This document shows positions 11,412 to 24,536 of a stretch of 64,000 nt of DNA, one piece after another (within the stretch, counting starts at the first letter, position 1; every line of letters begins with the position of its first letter). Origin of the DNA: Ectocarpus siliculosus (lineage: Eukaryota > Sar > Phaeophyceae > Ectocarpales > Ectocarpaceae); contig FN649741.1 of NCBI GenBank assembly GCA_000310025.1, forward strand, positions 58,589-122,588. The letters are read 5' to 3'. Below the pieces are notes generated by a model that made no database searches, was not told where the DNA came from, and saw only the letters and a program-made list of their open reading frames with translations. A program made the translations under genes and the position numbers.

Positions 11412-12620
11412 GGTGGTGAGGGTGATGTGTTAACTTTGATACGGCGAGGGAGAGAGGGTGAAACGTTGATGAGGGAGGGTGATTGAACACGATATCATAT
11501 GAGCGAGGAGGGGATATCTCGTCTCGTCCCCGGGGGTTTCTGCAGGAGGCAAAAGGCTTTCTCTCCCAATCCATGAACAGAGGAGATCTGCGCGCGCGCG
11601 ACCCGCGATCTGTTTCGTGGTGGGTGCGTCGTGGGTGCGTGGTGCACTTCTCTTCACGGCCGTGCCCTTTCATGCATTCACCACTTTTCCACCACTTTAT
11701 CGGACAACAAGTCATATCAGGAATGAGGTTTACGTCGAAGACATGACAGCTGTGTACACAAAAAAAACACGAAGTTTGCACATGCTAAATATCAATGAAG
11801 CTGGATGTAGGAGTACGTATGTGGGTCCGCATGCCAAGGATCCTAGACTAGACTATGTATACTCTCGTCCTCTTCTTCCGAATACCTGTCGTCCACATAT
11901 CTATGCAGATGCACACTTGCTTGGTTGTTCCCCTATTCGGCTAGGCTAAATCCCCGCCCCAGAATGCCCGCGCGAGAGACACGACGAAAAGTGTGCCGAA
12001 AGCTCGCGCTGGAAAAATGGCCGCCCAGAAACAACGTTGATAATCGCGGTTATTGCGTAATGGTTAGCAGTGGAGTCAGAGAAACTGCACTGTCAGCACA
12101 TTTCCGTCTGGTTTGTTCGTCCGTGGTTTTAGAAATAATTGCCGCCCCCTTTTCCAAGAGTTTGCGACGGAAATATCAGGACTTTACCTTGGAAGTGATG
12201 ATACTGCTGTAGTGTCACAATGTCACAATACAACAGCAGTGAGTTTCCAACGGCTGACGGTTCATCTCTGAACATATCACCACGAGTGACGAGACAGCAG
12301 CATACACGCCGTCAATGTAGCGCCACCAAATTACTTCCAATTGGAACGATGTTTTGGCATCAAACACCGCGTTGATGTTAAACGTTTCGCGATTTCGCGA
12401 AGATATGCTTTGAAAATACAAAGTCATTTTCGTTCATTTCGGGCCTTCGTCGTCGTCGATGATTCCCGCCCGTCACAACCGCACAGGGGGGCACCGGGGC
12501 TTTTGCCCCAAACACAGCGTTACCTAAGCGTTAATTTGTCGCACTCTTATAACAACAAATACGGCGACGCCTAGCTAGCCGTTTCCAGGTCGAAACACGC
12601 ATGGCTGCGCACGCAAGCAC
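11412..12620. other. Intergenic region between Psb31 and DDX1
   Basis: This holds the upstream flank of Psb31 and the downstream flank of DDX1. No exon, RNA gene or clear repeat was recognised. Short purine-rich and CT-rich tracts lie around 11400-11500. Confidence 0.5.
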
Positions 12621-15600
12621 TCAGAACCGCCCGTGCATCATGCCGAGCCAAATGTTTTGCGCTTGGAACTCCAGCCCCGCTAGCTCCTGCACCGCTGGCC
12701 TCAAAGACTTGACGTGCTCGGCCATCCGCACCTTGTCCTCCCCGCCCATCGCATCCCCCCTAACCTTCGCCCCGTACTCGACAGCACCGGCGGGGCTGGT
12801 GCCACCACTACTACCACCACCACCCTGGAGGCCCTGGGGCAAGGCGAACCCGGGGCCTAGCTCGGCGATTGGCGCTTGCAGGAGGATCTCCACCTCTTTG
12901 AGCAGGCCAGGCTCGTCGTACCACACGGTGCAACCCCCTTTCGAGAGTGTTTCGCGGTTGGTGCAACCTTGTCCTCGATTCCGGCAGTTCTTGTGGTACC
13001 AAACCTGGATGGCGTGGTCATGGAGGGGTGGGGGGTTGGCATTGTTCGCCAATCTCTCCGACCGTCAGGCATTTCCTGCTTGGATGTGGTGCTGTAGGGA
13101 TGTATGCTCTCTGCTGATCAATTCCGCTCATGTTCCTTCTGGCCCAAGGCGTCCATTGAAAGCATCTCTCTGTCATTCCGCACAACTTTTCTCGGCATGT
13201 CTCCGCGCCAACTGCCGCACGCTACGATGGGCGGGCGTGCTCAACCAATCCCGCTTCGATACCCAAACAAAAAAAAGGCTCCTATTTAGTTCCAATCACT
13301 ACAATAGAAGTAGTTATTAGCAATTCTTTCCTAGAAACTCATCTCCTTATGTACATGTTCGCATGTTTTCCTGCCTGCGACGCCTGTCTCGTCGAGAGTG
13401 CCAACCGCTGTGTTCACGGTTCATTTCTCACGCCCCGCACCTTCTCCTTGCAGCCGTCCCGAGCCACGATGGACACCGCCAGCCCGAGACAGTCCTGCCG
13501 CCCCACGCGGCCTATCCTGTGGATGTAGTTCTCGGGCACGTCGGGGAGAGTCATGTTGATCACGTACGGTAGCCCCTTGATGTCCACGCCCCTTGCCGCA
13601 ACGTCGGTGCAGATCAGGAACCGGACATCCCCGTCCTTGAAGGCGTCAAGGTTTGCCTGGTGACAAGCATTAGTGTGTGGTATATCCCCGAGACTAGTCA
13701 TCGGGTCGGAGACCAAGAGTCAAATCTTGAGGCTCGCGGCTGAAATCATGAGCGTTCGGAAAGCTTGATTTTCATGAATGTGGTTCATTACGGACGACGG
13801 CGGTTCGTTTCAGCTGGATCGATTGGGTCTACTTAGTTGCTAGGTCCTGTGTTCATCGCTGCATTCGAACAGCGGCAACAAAAAAAAACGTCCCGCCCCT
13901 GCGGAGTGTGGAGAGCACAAGAGCACAACTTGCGGGAAATATACGCGACATTTTCGGTTTCCACAAGCCGCTACCGGCCGTCACTGCTGTTGGACGACTT
14001 GTGTCTAGAGCATATGGTCTCCTCTCCCGCCCCTCTGTTCAGGCACACACCCGTCTTTGCTGCATGGATCGCATGCCGGCCAACACGCAGCAGGAATAGG
14101 CATTCTGATCCCCGCTTTCTTGGTGGCCGGTGAAGCGCTTGCCACCGCCAGCTTGTGTTAGGAACTCCTCCAGAAGATCGCAGTCCAAGTTAGTTCTGCG
14201 GGAACAATGGAAACAGCGTACGAACGGGCACCAGCGAGCGTTGGATCGGGATACGGGTGTTGGTGGTGTGGAATGGGCTGTGCCAGCAAAAAAAGCGCGA
14301 TGCCGGCCCCGGTGGTCTAGTTGGTATCCGCGAAACCTTCTAGAGGTCAGGAAAGGGGTTCGAATCCCGGCGTAAGCGAGCTTTTCTTTCAAAGTGAGTT
14401 TTTCTCTCGCTTCCGCTTCTGGTCTAGCGGATAGCGCTAGTTCGTGTGTACACAGAGGGAAGAGAGTGCTGAACTCTTCTCGCATTAAAAATCGAAAACA
14501 AAGTATCGTAGGAGGGGAGGGTAGAGAGGGGCTCTTCTGTGTGACCACGGGTTGGAGTAAACGGCACTAGTGCTGTGAGCGCTGATTGGAAGTGAAGACA
14601 AAAAAAAAAATCCGTCGCCGTGGTTCCTATCAAGCGCGCGTGAGCGCTGCATACTTCATCAAAGGCGCTCCTCTTCCGACAAAAGTAGGTATGCGTATCC
14701 TTTTGTTTCGCCTGGACGACACCTCCACCCGCGTATGGTTCTCCGTCAAGCGGCCAGCGCGACCAACTCCTGACCAGAACACTGCCCGATGCAGACATGC
14801 AAGGTAAACACGAAGAAAGTCATCGACACGATACACCACTGCTGTTACCGCCATTACGGCTAACATCAATCGTTTTCAAGGACAACTGAGCGCGGAACCA
14901 CTAGAGTGTCGACGGACGGGCGTGCGTGTGTTAGACTTCATACCTCACCTGCAGAAAATGATAGCCCGGTCCATGCCCAGAGCCTCGACTACCCCTAGAA
15001 GAACCTGCATCCCCCGGCGGTGGGTGGGTCGCACCATCATCATCAACGTCACGAAACCGAAAGCCGTTTATCTTTCTCGTTCGGGTCCTGACACCATCAT
15101 GGTGTAGCATTGCGAAAAGACGGTAACCAGCCCTCTAGGTTCTCTCGAGACACAACCTCCCACCCCCACAAAGAATCAACAAAGCAGACCAACCGCACTT
15201 CGAGATCGAGCAAAAGGAACGCGCAGGAAACTAATGCCCCAGCGAGAACGCGAACAATATGATATTTGAGTGTAGGTTCCAAGAACGCCCTAAAGAACAA
15301 CAAGACAACCCTTCGTGACATAGCGGCTACATCAAGAGTATCGTGCGGGTTGTGAACTGTAATGCTGCCACCTTTGCGCCAACACATGCGACCGAAAAAC
15401 ACGCCCAACACACTCGGCCAGGGATGATGGAAAAAAACAGGGATACGTACTCCGTAAGCCTACAGAGTGGGCCCTCAGCCGCTGGTACCAAACCAAAACC
15501 CTACGACCGTAGGAAATTTCCCCCCCAAGTCTCTCTGGCCGACTCTCTTGGCCGACATAGGCCGCTGGGCAATAGACGTGCGTGTGTTGATTCCACGCAC

Positions 15601-18600
15601 CTGCGGCTTCATCCGCTTGAGCTTCTCCGCCCTCTCCTCGTCCCCCCCCTCCGACCCCGCACACACCCCGTCTGTCCTCGGCTGCACCTTGGCCTTCGCC
15701 GGGACGGGTCCGACCTCACCGTCCTTGTCGGGGTCGACTCTAACCACCACGTGGTGAACCGTCTGTGGAACCGTGTCTCGCCCCTTGAGATCCACCCAGG
15801 TGGGACGGTCGCAGATGCTGTCGGCGAGCTTGGCGATCTCAGGCGAGTGGAGGGTGGCGGAGAAGAAGCACACCTGGGGGGTTTCCGGCGATGTTCCGTG
15901 TTGCCAGAGGAGGGGACAGCATGAAACAAAGAACAAGCAGGACTTCGTAGAAGCGGCAAGGTCGGAGTGCATGTCCAGCGCACCGTGCTGCACTACGACG
16001 ACAAAGTGCGTAGAGAGCGCGTGGTATCGAGTGTTCACTTTGTAGTACCACGGCCATATTATTGTTTCGCCGTAACCTTCTTGGGATGAGTCCGGGCACT
16101 TTTGGCAACACCAATCTATTCACCCGTTACCTGTAGTCTCAAGTCCCCTACACCGTGCTGCGGCAACCGCTTGTAGATCTCGGCGAGCGTCTTGAGCTGA
16201 TCCGTCTGCAGCAATCTGTCCGCCTCATCCAGGACCTGCGCGAAAAAAATAAAAAAACAAATTCCAGCCAAGCCGGGTAGCAGGATCATGATAGGAACGC
16301 ATCACGCCGCGATGGAGAAGAATCTTGAAATGTACCACGTGATTCATGGACGCGGTGTGGACTATCACATTTTATTTAGCAATCCTTCGTACTTGCGGTA
16401 TTTCTAGAAATAAGGGAGGTCGGAAAACTAGCCACAGCGTGGCGGGGTACGCATACATAGGAAAAAAGTATTATTCGCAGAATCCCACCCCGGGGTATGC
16501 TCGCGACGGGATACTGCCTGCAGGGAATATCCGCCCGATTGATTGGTGCGTGCGTGTGTTCCCTTGGTTGTCGTCGACCACGCTAACCAGTCGACCAATG
16601 AAAGTGCCCGAGTGAAAGAAGAGGCCAGTATGGAGACAAGGAACGTAACTCACTCCGAGGAAGAAGAATCAGAGAACAGATGAGAGGGACAAAAAAGAAG
16701 CAGTATTAAAGATATTACCGAGACCTTCAATGACAGATCTATTTAGGCCAAGACGAGACACAAAAGACGCCAAATAGCGCGTACACGCCAGGCGCAGCAC
16801 ACGTAGAGACCAGGACTTAACAACACGCACCAACCCCTAGCCCCTTTCAGAGTCGGAGACCCCCTCCTATAACCTGTTGCCAACTGAGCATTCACATTTC
16901 CGACAAACGAACGGGGTAGGGCACGCGAAACACGAGCTCTCACCAGCAGCCTCACGAAGCGGGGTTTGATAAGGCCTTTCTCCAAGAAGTCTAGCACCCG
17001 GCCGGGTGTCCCAACGACTACATCGCACGGGCTCCTCGCCAGCTTGGACGCGTGTCGAAAGTCCGTGCCCCCGACCAACAGAGCGTGTTCCAAGCTCGGG
17101 GAGCTCAGATGCCGCTGGCAGAGGCAGGCGGCGAATGTGCCATGTCGTGAGGTTGACAGGGCGGCAAGCCGGCTTTTCACATCGACGTCGGCTGTCTACA
17201 GCTCGCTGCATAGCACGTGGTAAGGCGGCTAAGTATAAAGGTGCTATCAGCAGTGCAGTGCGAAAGTGCAACGGCAGTGCCGGGCAACAGGCGTGGGCGT
17301 CTAGCTCTCTGCGACGCAAACCGGCACTTTGCTAGATAGCCTTGAGGTACACCATTCAATCATCGTCCCCAAGATTTCATTTCTTCCGGGTGGAAATCGG
17401 CACATGAGAGACCCGAAAAGAGCGGTTTATGTCAGCGGGTAGCCGCCGGGATCTCGTACCTTAGGACGAGTTCTTAACTCAGGTGAGGCCTGCAGTCGAA
17501 GCAAAGAGACACGTGCAACGCCAGGAACACGACTCACGCACAATGAACACCATCGTAGCACGACACGATACAATACACCACAACACGTGATACCTTGAAG
17601 GTCTCCAGGCAGTCCGACACCTGCTCCGCCAACTCTCTCGCCGGCTCCAGAATGATCGCGACAGGGGTTCGGCTCCTTGCGTCCCCGGGGTCCCGCGGCG
17701 GTGCCTCCTCCCTTGCCTCGACCACTGCGGCGTGCTCACGGGAGATCGAAGCCATAGGAGTGGCGTCGCCCGATCCAGCAAACGGGGCGGTGAAATCAAA
17801 CGACGCCTGCGGCAAGTAGCGTATTGAGACCAACGAGTAGACGGGTGTGAGCCTGGGGCTGGCACTGAGTGAAGCGTGCTTTGCGTTGGGGTCATGGAGG
17901 TGTCTAGATCGTACTTCAAATATCTCCAACGCCACAAACGCTGACCATTTTATATGCGCCTGCTACAGTAAGACCGATCCGGCGGCCAAAAGACGCTCGT
18001 TGCACATGATGTGGCAGACCCGCCTGCGAACCTGCGCGCTCTTGAGTGCCACCGCAGGGAAGAAAGGCCCCTTGGCGCCAGGAGGAAGCTTGAACGCCAC
18101 TCCGAGATCTCTCCCGTTCTTGGAAAAAGAAATCTCGCCCTGGGTCACGTACGCGGGCGTTGCCGTTCACCAATGAGAAACGCACCAAGAGCACGAAAAA
18201 TGAGGGAGTGGAGGTCGAGATGCGCATGCCGGGCGTTCAACGCGCCAATAGTAAACAATATAATACCCGTCTCTCTCGCGGTGCAAGCTGCCCATCGTTT
18301 GTGGAAAGGAACGCGCTGGTCTCTGTGCGTTGACAGGAAGCACGGGCGGTCCATGATGCATCTACCCGCGCATAGTTGGCGATAAGCGACCGTGAGATCA
18401 CATTGCCTCCCGTGCGGCATATCGGCAGTGCAGCCGACTGTCCACAAAAGAATGCCATGAAGCAATACACCATACCCACCTTCAGAATATGAACTGTTGG
18501 CTGTTTCTCTCTCTTGTTGCCGCCATTTGTTCAGCCTCGGGCACAGAGGAATGCACCAGGGCAAGTACACGCACCGACCGCACGTAGGTCCAGGTCTACC

Positions 18601-20463
18601 GTGTCCAGGACCCTTAACACCCCTTCGTCACGATGAGCATAGCATATCCCACGCAGCGCTGCGGGTACCTGCTCAACACAAACAAGTCGCCCATCCACGC
18701 CAACACTCACCTTGACCAAATCAAGCCGACATCCCACCCTGTCGCCCGTCGTGAAAGTTTCCCCGTACTTCTCGAAGCTCCCGTTAGACTTCATGGCCGT
18801 GCCGCCGAAGCCGTAGCCGAAAGCGTCCGTGCCGAGGTTGAAGCTCGCGCGCTGCGTCGCCCAGCCAAATCGGCACAGGTTCCCGAAGTCCACCTTCACC
18901 TGAAAGGTGGGAGATAAGTTGATGGCGCGTTCGGAGCTGCATCACGTGCACGAAGCTGAGGACAAGGGGCCACGTCGTGACACGGTTTGATAGGTTTGCT
19001 TCAACCATCGTCTTAGCTTGCGAGCATGTGCAGCCATCCTCCCACCCTTCCTCGCCGCCCGGCGTATTCGGGGCAAAAGCTCTTGTCAAAGTGGCGCTGT
19101 GTTCGGCGTTCACGCGGCGCTTGAGCTACCGAGGGAACGTGGCACATGCCGCATGTCCAGCAAGGGTAACGATCGTTGCCACTTCCTGCAAACCAAAACC
19201 TTTGAAAATACGCTACGGTGGCGAGGCAAGTCTGTTTCAGCTTGCTTAAACAAATAACCGAGTCTCGCTCGCAGGCTGCTGCTGCCTCAGGCAATGCAGA
19301 CCAACGAACGATTGCAACGTCCGAGTTCCGGCTTGAGCGAAACAGCAAGCTAACAAATTGCTCTGTTCTTGTTGGTCGTCTCTACAGAAACAACTCAACC
19401 TTTCCGTAACGGAGCTGTTGAGCTTCGAGGCCTCATCGCCGCAGAGTACCTGTAACTCCGACGACTGCATGTCTTGCTTACGGCCGAGGAGGTGGGATCT
19501 ATCGTGACGAATAGGCAAAGTACTGCGCGACGACGGTTTTTGTTGTTTGCTGATCCCCGAGGTTCTAAGCCGTTACCCTGCGCTTCACACTTGTGAACCT
19601 CAAAGGTGGCCATGGTGGAACCCCAGCGCTAGTGGCCACCGAGCAACACGTCCGCGTCCTTCCGTACCTCGAAGCAATGGACGCCGCCTAGCACTCCAAC
19701 TTCTCCCCTCGCGCCCGCCCACTTGGACTCCTCGCACTGGCATGACAACCCGTCGGCAGACACCACCATCTGGCCATCCTTGTCAGTCCTGCTTATTCGG
19801 CAAACACTACTGCTACCCTTGCCGCCACTCTGCTTCCCGGTAGGCCTGCTTGCAGCGCCGCCGGCCAAGCGACTCCGAAGGTCTTCTTGGACGATCTGCA
19901 ACAGAGGTAGGCTGAAGGCGGCGGTCTTGCCGCTCCCCGTTTCCGCCGCTACCATGACATCTCCGCCGCCTAGGATAAGCGGAATGGCCTCATCCTGCAA
20001 GGTGCCGACAGCAATTAGCGAGCGAAAATAATGTAAATGGAACTGCACTGCTGTTGGAGGCAACAGTTTTTTCTCAACAAGGCACCAGCCCGTGCCGGAA
20101 AGGGTGCCGGGAGGGTAAGTGCAGACCTTGTTCCCTTGGGTGTTGCCGCACTCGCGTTAGATTGTTAGATTGTCAAGCTGGGGCGGGCAGCGGCCCGTTT
20201 TACCTATCAACCAGAGATTTATGGGGCGTACACTAACAGCACCAAACCAGGGAGGTACCTCGCAACGTTATTTATCGTTTGAGGTCGAGTACGATCAACA
20301 TGGATGCTGTGCAAGGAGACAGCGGCCCCGAGGCTCTCTTGTGCCTGTTGCTGCTGTTGCAGATGCATACCTGAACGTTCGTCGGCAGAAGATATCCAAG
20401 GTCCTCCGTAACAGCTCGAACGAGTTCGGGAGCAAGCCCCAGCGCTTCGAACCCACCAGCCAT
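12621..20463 (-). CDS. DDX1: ATP-dependent RNA helicase DDX1 (DEAD box with SPRY domain)
   Basis: Twelve exons: 20463-20371, 19994-19668, 18899-18711, 18139-18032, 17806-17594, 17114-16944, 16235-16131, 15873 to about 15500, 15004-14949, 14195-14051, 13656-13441, 13004-12621. All junction phases agree; only the 3' border of exon 8 is unresolved. Order of motifs: Q motif, Walker A 'AAETGSGKT' (about residues 47-55), an inserted SPRY domain (about 110-239; '[17 protein letters not shown]', '[12 protein letters not shown]'), 'EPARELAEQ', 'VVGTPGR', 'VLDEADRLL', 'SATLHS', 'AIIFCR', '[11 protein letters not shown]', '[10 protein letters not shown]', then the DDX1-specific Cys-containing tail ('[16 protein letters not shown]') ending 'GMMHGRF'. 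SPRY between motifs I and Ia is diagnostic for DDX1. In animals DDX1 unwinds RNA:DNA and RNA:RNA duplexes and belongs to the tRNA-ligase (RtcB) complex. MAGGFEALG at 20463 was preferred to the in-frame Met three codons upstream. Confidence 0.93.
14303..14378 (+). other. tRNA-like sequence (tRNA pseudogene or SINE head)
   Basis: A near-consensus A box ('tggtctagttggta') is followed 35 nt later by a perfect B box ('ggttcgaatcc') and then a T-rich run. Acceptor, D and anticodon arms do not fold properly: the 3' end does not pair with the 5' end and there is no 7-nt anticodon loop. It is therefore probably not a working tRNA. It lies in the DDX1 intron between exons 9 and 10, antisense to the gene. 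Confidence 0.45.
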
Positions 20464-20809
20464 AGTAATCACAAGCGAACCAACGCTCTACACCGAACAC
20501 TGCTCCCGTAATTGTAGGTTGCAGCTAGACGCGGAGAGCGGAGAGTGGAGCGCGTGATGGCGAAAGGTTCACAAAAACGCCTTGGAAACCACAGATTGTG
20601 AACTCCCAGGAAGTGTAGTTGCGCCGCACCTCGCACCTCGCAACCACGGGAGCCACGCACGGAGGCCAAGCTAAGCTGCAAGGGCCGCCGCACATGCTCT
20701 CTAGATACGCTGTTGCAGTTCCCTGGGCATGCGGAGCCCTTCTTACAGCCACGAGAGGAGAAGAGTTGCGACTGGAAGGTTCGCTGGGATGGCCATATTG
20801 CTGCCGTTC
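20464..20809. promoter_or_regulatory. Short divergent intergenic region, DDX1 / DUS
   Basis: About 346 bp separate the start codons of two divergent genes, DDX1 (minus) and the dihydrouridine synthase (plus). A shared or overlapping promoter is inferred from spacing; no clear core element was identified. Confidence 0.4.
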
Positions 20810-23800
20810 ATGACCAGAGGCTGGGCGTTTCAAACGTCATGTATCAACGCTCGCGCGATTGGCGGCGCGAGGCTCCTTAGCTCCCGACAAGCTCTGACGG
20901 ATCGAGTTCCCAGCCCTCAGCAAGAAAGTCATTGCCCTCCTGAAGAGGAAGCCGGGAGAGAGCACAGTGAAGCGGAACCCAGGAGCTTTTTTGAGCAAAT
21001 AGGTCGACCAAAATACATCGCCGCGCCGATGGTCGAGCAGAGCGAAGCTGCGTTTCGATACTTGGTTCGACGGCATGGCTGCGGTCTTGCATACACACAG
21101 ATGCTGCACGCCGAGAAGTTCGCACCTGATAACGCTGGTGAGTCACCCCATACGCAGTGGTTGACACATGGGCTTCTTCCAGCCACCACAAGTGTTGGGC
21201 GAACATTGCACTACTGCTGTATGCATAGCACACACCATATGGTACTGTAGCTGACAGCAGTGGGGGGGCGTCAACAACGCCGGTGATTAACCCAGGTGGC
21301 GCTGTACACCGCCGGTGAATATTTGCTGGGCACATACTGGATCACCAAGTCATTCTGTGCATTGACAAGCGCCGGCCTCTGGACAGCGCCGGTAGATGCG
21401 CCGGGCACACACCGGCACCCCTTACTGTAGCCCTGTGCATGCGGTCATCACACGTTGGGCTTGACAGTCTCGAACAGCACAACGGTGGCGGGCGAACACA
21501 GCGCGGTACTTGGGATTGTTGCATACCTCTGTCAGGCTAGTTTGCTTTTTTACTGTGGCGGAATGGTTCCCGAACTACATAGACCCCTTGCAAGGTATAT
21601 GCATCCCCATAGGCTGTATGTGTTCTTGCGGTGATTCCGTTGCCCACTCCCGCGTAGCGCACGAGACTAGAGCAGTAGCCCTCGAATACGTTCGCACCCC
21701 CCCAGCATCGTTCGTGTACGCGTACCATCACCATTCTTACCGGCATCCTCCCCCTTCCTCCATGATGCTTGTATATAATTGATTTCTGAATTTCGACTAA
21801 GTTTATGCTGATCGTTCGCTACACCCTACGTCCAACGTTACGCCTTGTCTCGCGTGCTGCGACGCTTGTACTGCAGAGAAGTTTCGTCGACGGCGCTTTG
21901 ATGGCGTAGATGACGAAGAGGATCGTCCGCTGATAGTCCAGTTCTGTGGCAACAACCCCGACACCGTGGTGAGTGGTCAAACGCTCCTCCCCACTCAGAG
22001 TGTTTCCTCAACGTGTGTACCTGCGACCCATAGCAAACCTGCGGTCTTCGAAAAGATGACGCTCGTTTTAGTTGCTATGAATAGCACGGTGAAGACGCAG
22101 GACGAGGCCGGCGCTAGAAAGACACTAGCCGTCGCAGGGTTTTTGTATGTAGGAAACATGTTGGATAAAGCATACAATCGGGGGGGTTGGGTTAGGGTTA
22201 GGGTTAGGGAATAGGGTCTGCGTACCCCCTCCCTGTTCTCTTTCCTAATAATACTGAGTTTCCCGCGAAGGCGGTCCTCTAAGCAGCATCACAAGCAACG
22301 GTTCAGACATCGTACGACTGACGATGGTCTTCGCCTTCCTACATACATTCTATTCAACAGGTACGAGCGGCACGACACGTCGAACATCGGTGTGACGCCG
22401 TGGATTTGAACCTGGGGTGCCCGCAGAAGATAGCCAAGAAAGGGAACTACGGTGCCTACCTTCTCCCGAACCCGCAACTCTGCGAGGACATTGTTGCTGC
22501 GATGAGCAGGTTGGCTCTTGTACTGATTGCTGGGCCCGACCAACGTGTCAAAGTCTCCTGGATTGATCGTATTGAAATTTTGAGTGTCAGCCGTTTTTTT
22601 TACAGAAGCGGTCGTCTCCCGGTACGAGGAGCTGCCACACCGAATCACCAGCATATCTCAGGGGGCAGCGTCCAAGAGATTATACCCATACTTTGCTTAC
22701 ATTTGTCAACAACGCCAGGTTGTTTGGTTGGCGGTGGCTATCCTCGTGCTAAGTGATTCTATGTGGGAGGCTTACCCTCTCTTCTAAGGCCCCTTCCGGC
22801 TCTATTGTAGTGGTATTCGGTGCATATTCTAGCAGCGAAGCTCTACTAGCCCTTCCTTCAATCTGATACTTCCCCGCGCACCTGCCGTTGTTGCGTGTAC
22901 TTCCAGAGAGCTATCGGTCCCTGTGACAGTCAAGATCAGGGCGCAGGACAGGGAGTCGGACACGCTGGACCTCGCTCGGAGATTAGAGGGAGCTGGGGCT
23001 CAGTTGCTCACCGGTGCGGTCATATGCCGGATCCATGTAAAACCTTCTAGCAATCCCCGGCAGTAGCTTCCCCCCTCTCCTGTTTGCAACGCCACTCCGA
23101 GAACGAGGGTGAACTGTTGGACAGAACACGCATAGCTTCGAAACCTGCCGCGTTGCATTATACGTGACAGGAGGGAGGGGGTGCGGACAGGCTGCGGTTC
23201 CGTTGACCTCAGCGATTATTGGTTACCACAATCACGAGCGTTGTCGTGCCTAGTCGCCAACCTTTTCTCAGGGCGCAAAGAAACCCGTTCTCCCCAAGCT
23301 GACGACTGCCTCTCATGTCCGCACTTGCCCCCCCCCCCCCCCTCCTTCGTTCGCTTGAAGTACACGGCCGCACGGTTTCGTCGCAAAAAACGAAGCAAGG
23401 GGCCGCTGACTGGGACATCATCAGGAAGGTGAAGGAAGTCGTGGACATCCCTGTAGTGGCCAACGGGGGCATCGAGACAGGGGCTGACGCGGAGCGATTG
23501 CTGGAGGAGACCGGCGCAGACGCCGTCATGTCGTCCGAAGGCTTGTTGGAAAACCCCGCGCTCTTCGACAGCGATCTCATCCCTATGGAGGAGCTGCAGG
23601 GGCTCGAGGTCTGGAGGGTCTCTCTCGTTCAGTTGCTAGTCTGCGAGGGAATGCTAGAATCGATATCGGTGTGTCTGGATGTGGTCAGCTTTTCTATTTC
23701 CTAGAAGAATGTGTGTGCCCAAAAGGTATAACCCTTGGGTGTAATACTTGGCTCTAGTGCTGCTGTTCTGGCGAGGTACGGGGCGGTTGCTTTCTCTTTG

Positions 23801-24536
23801 TCCACAACGTGGGCAGCGGCTCGTTGCGACTGCAGCCTAGCTCTTTCAAAGTAGACGTTGTGAAGGGCTGAGTGCCAAGCGGTCCTACCGCGTGCAAAAA
23901 GAACACCGCGCATGTTCTTTGCATATTTAACCATAAACGCCTGCTTGCCGGGGCCTCAGGTCGCTCATCGCATATTGTCGTTCACGACGGAATACATGGA
24001 GCTCGTGAAGCGGTATCCAGCGCCAATGATCTCCATCAAGGGGGTGAGAGCCATTGTTTCGTCCGTTCTATTCGACCCACTAGACAAGAATGGCAATCCT
24101 GTAAAGTAGGGTCGGTGTAACCGCCACGGCGTAGCCGTCGATACCCCCGTGGTCCGTTCCTAGGAGACCAGGGTATGCACCGATAATCGAATGCTGTGCA
24201 CACCGGAGAAGAGGTCCCTTGGCAAGCAAGTCTACCGGTTGACTCCGTTCATGATACCCGTTCCAGTCCAACGTCCAGTAGCGTTCTATACGACGACAAG
24301 TCATGTCGGAGTACTCGCACGCATCCCGCGGCGAAACTTTCAGAGGTCCTACACAGAGTAGTGGCTGGATGGCCCTGAGTTCGCTTTGCTGAGTCTTGCA
24401 CCTTGTGCCACCGCCTTATTGCTGTCAGCACCTGTTCAAGATGCTCTACCGGCTGCTGGAGTGCCACCACGACCTACGCGCCCGCCTGGGGCACTACCAA
24501 TGCGATGCCATCGAGGCGGATGTCATCGTACACGAG
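20810..24536 (+). CDS. DUS1: tRNA-dihydrouridine synthase (DUS1-like), 3' end unresolved
   Basis: Seven exons join in phase: 20810-21137, 21877-21968, 22361-22509, 22907-23013, 23361-23608, 23960-24043, 24429-24536. The enzyme uses FMN and NADPH to reduce uridine in the tRNA D loop. Visible motifs: '[16 protein letters not shown]' (first barrel strand, FMN site), '[13 protein letters not shown]', '[18 protein letters not shown]' with the catalytic Cys, 'VPVTVKIR' with the conserved Lys, 'LLTVHGRT', '[10 protein letters not shown]', '[13 protein letters not shown]', then the C-terminal helical domain ('[11 protein letters not shown]'). This matches the DUS1 (tRNA U16/17) branch. The first ~60 residues are basic and Ser/Arg-rich and could be an organelle presequence; a Met at 20729 is an alternative start. 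The last exon may use a GC donor at 24537 or continue to an exon near 24908-25036; the stop codon is not certain. Confidence 0.88.
22184..22210 (+). repeat. Interstitial telomere-type repeat (TTAGGG)3
   Basis: A short tract reads TTGGG followed by three perfect TTAGGG units. It lies in the intron between DUS exons 2 and 3, directly after a G-run. Confidence 0.9.

Noticed and set aside
15343-15924. 193-residue plus-strand frame opposite DDX1 exon 8
   Set aside because: Antisense shadow of the DDX1 exon with the SATLHS motif.
21255-21420. Recurring 'gcgccggt' words suggesting a minisatellite
   Set aside because: Spacing is irregular and no clear unit could be aligned.
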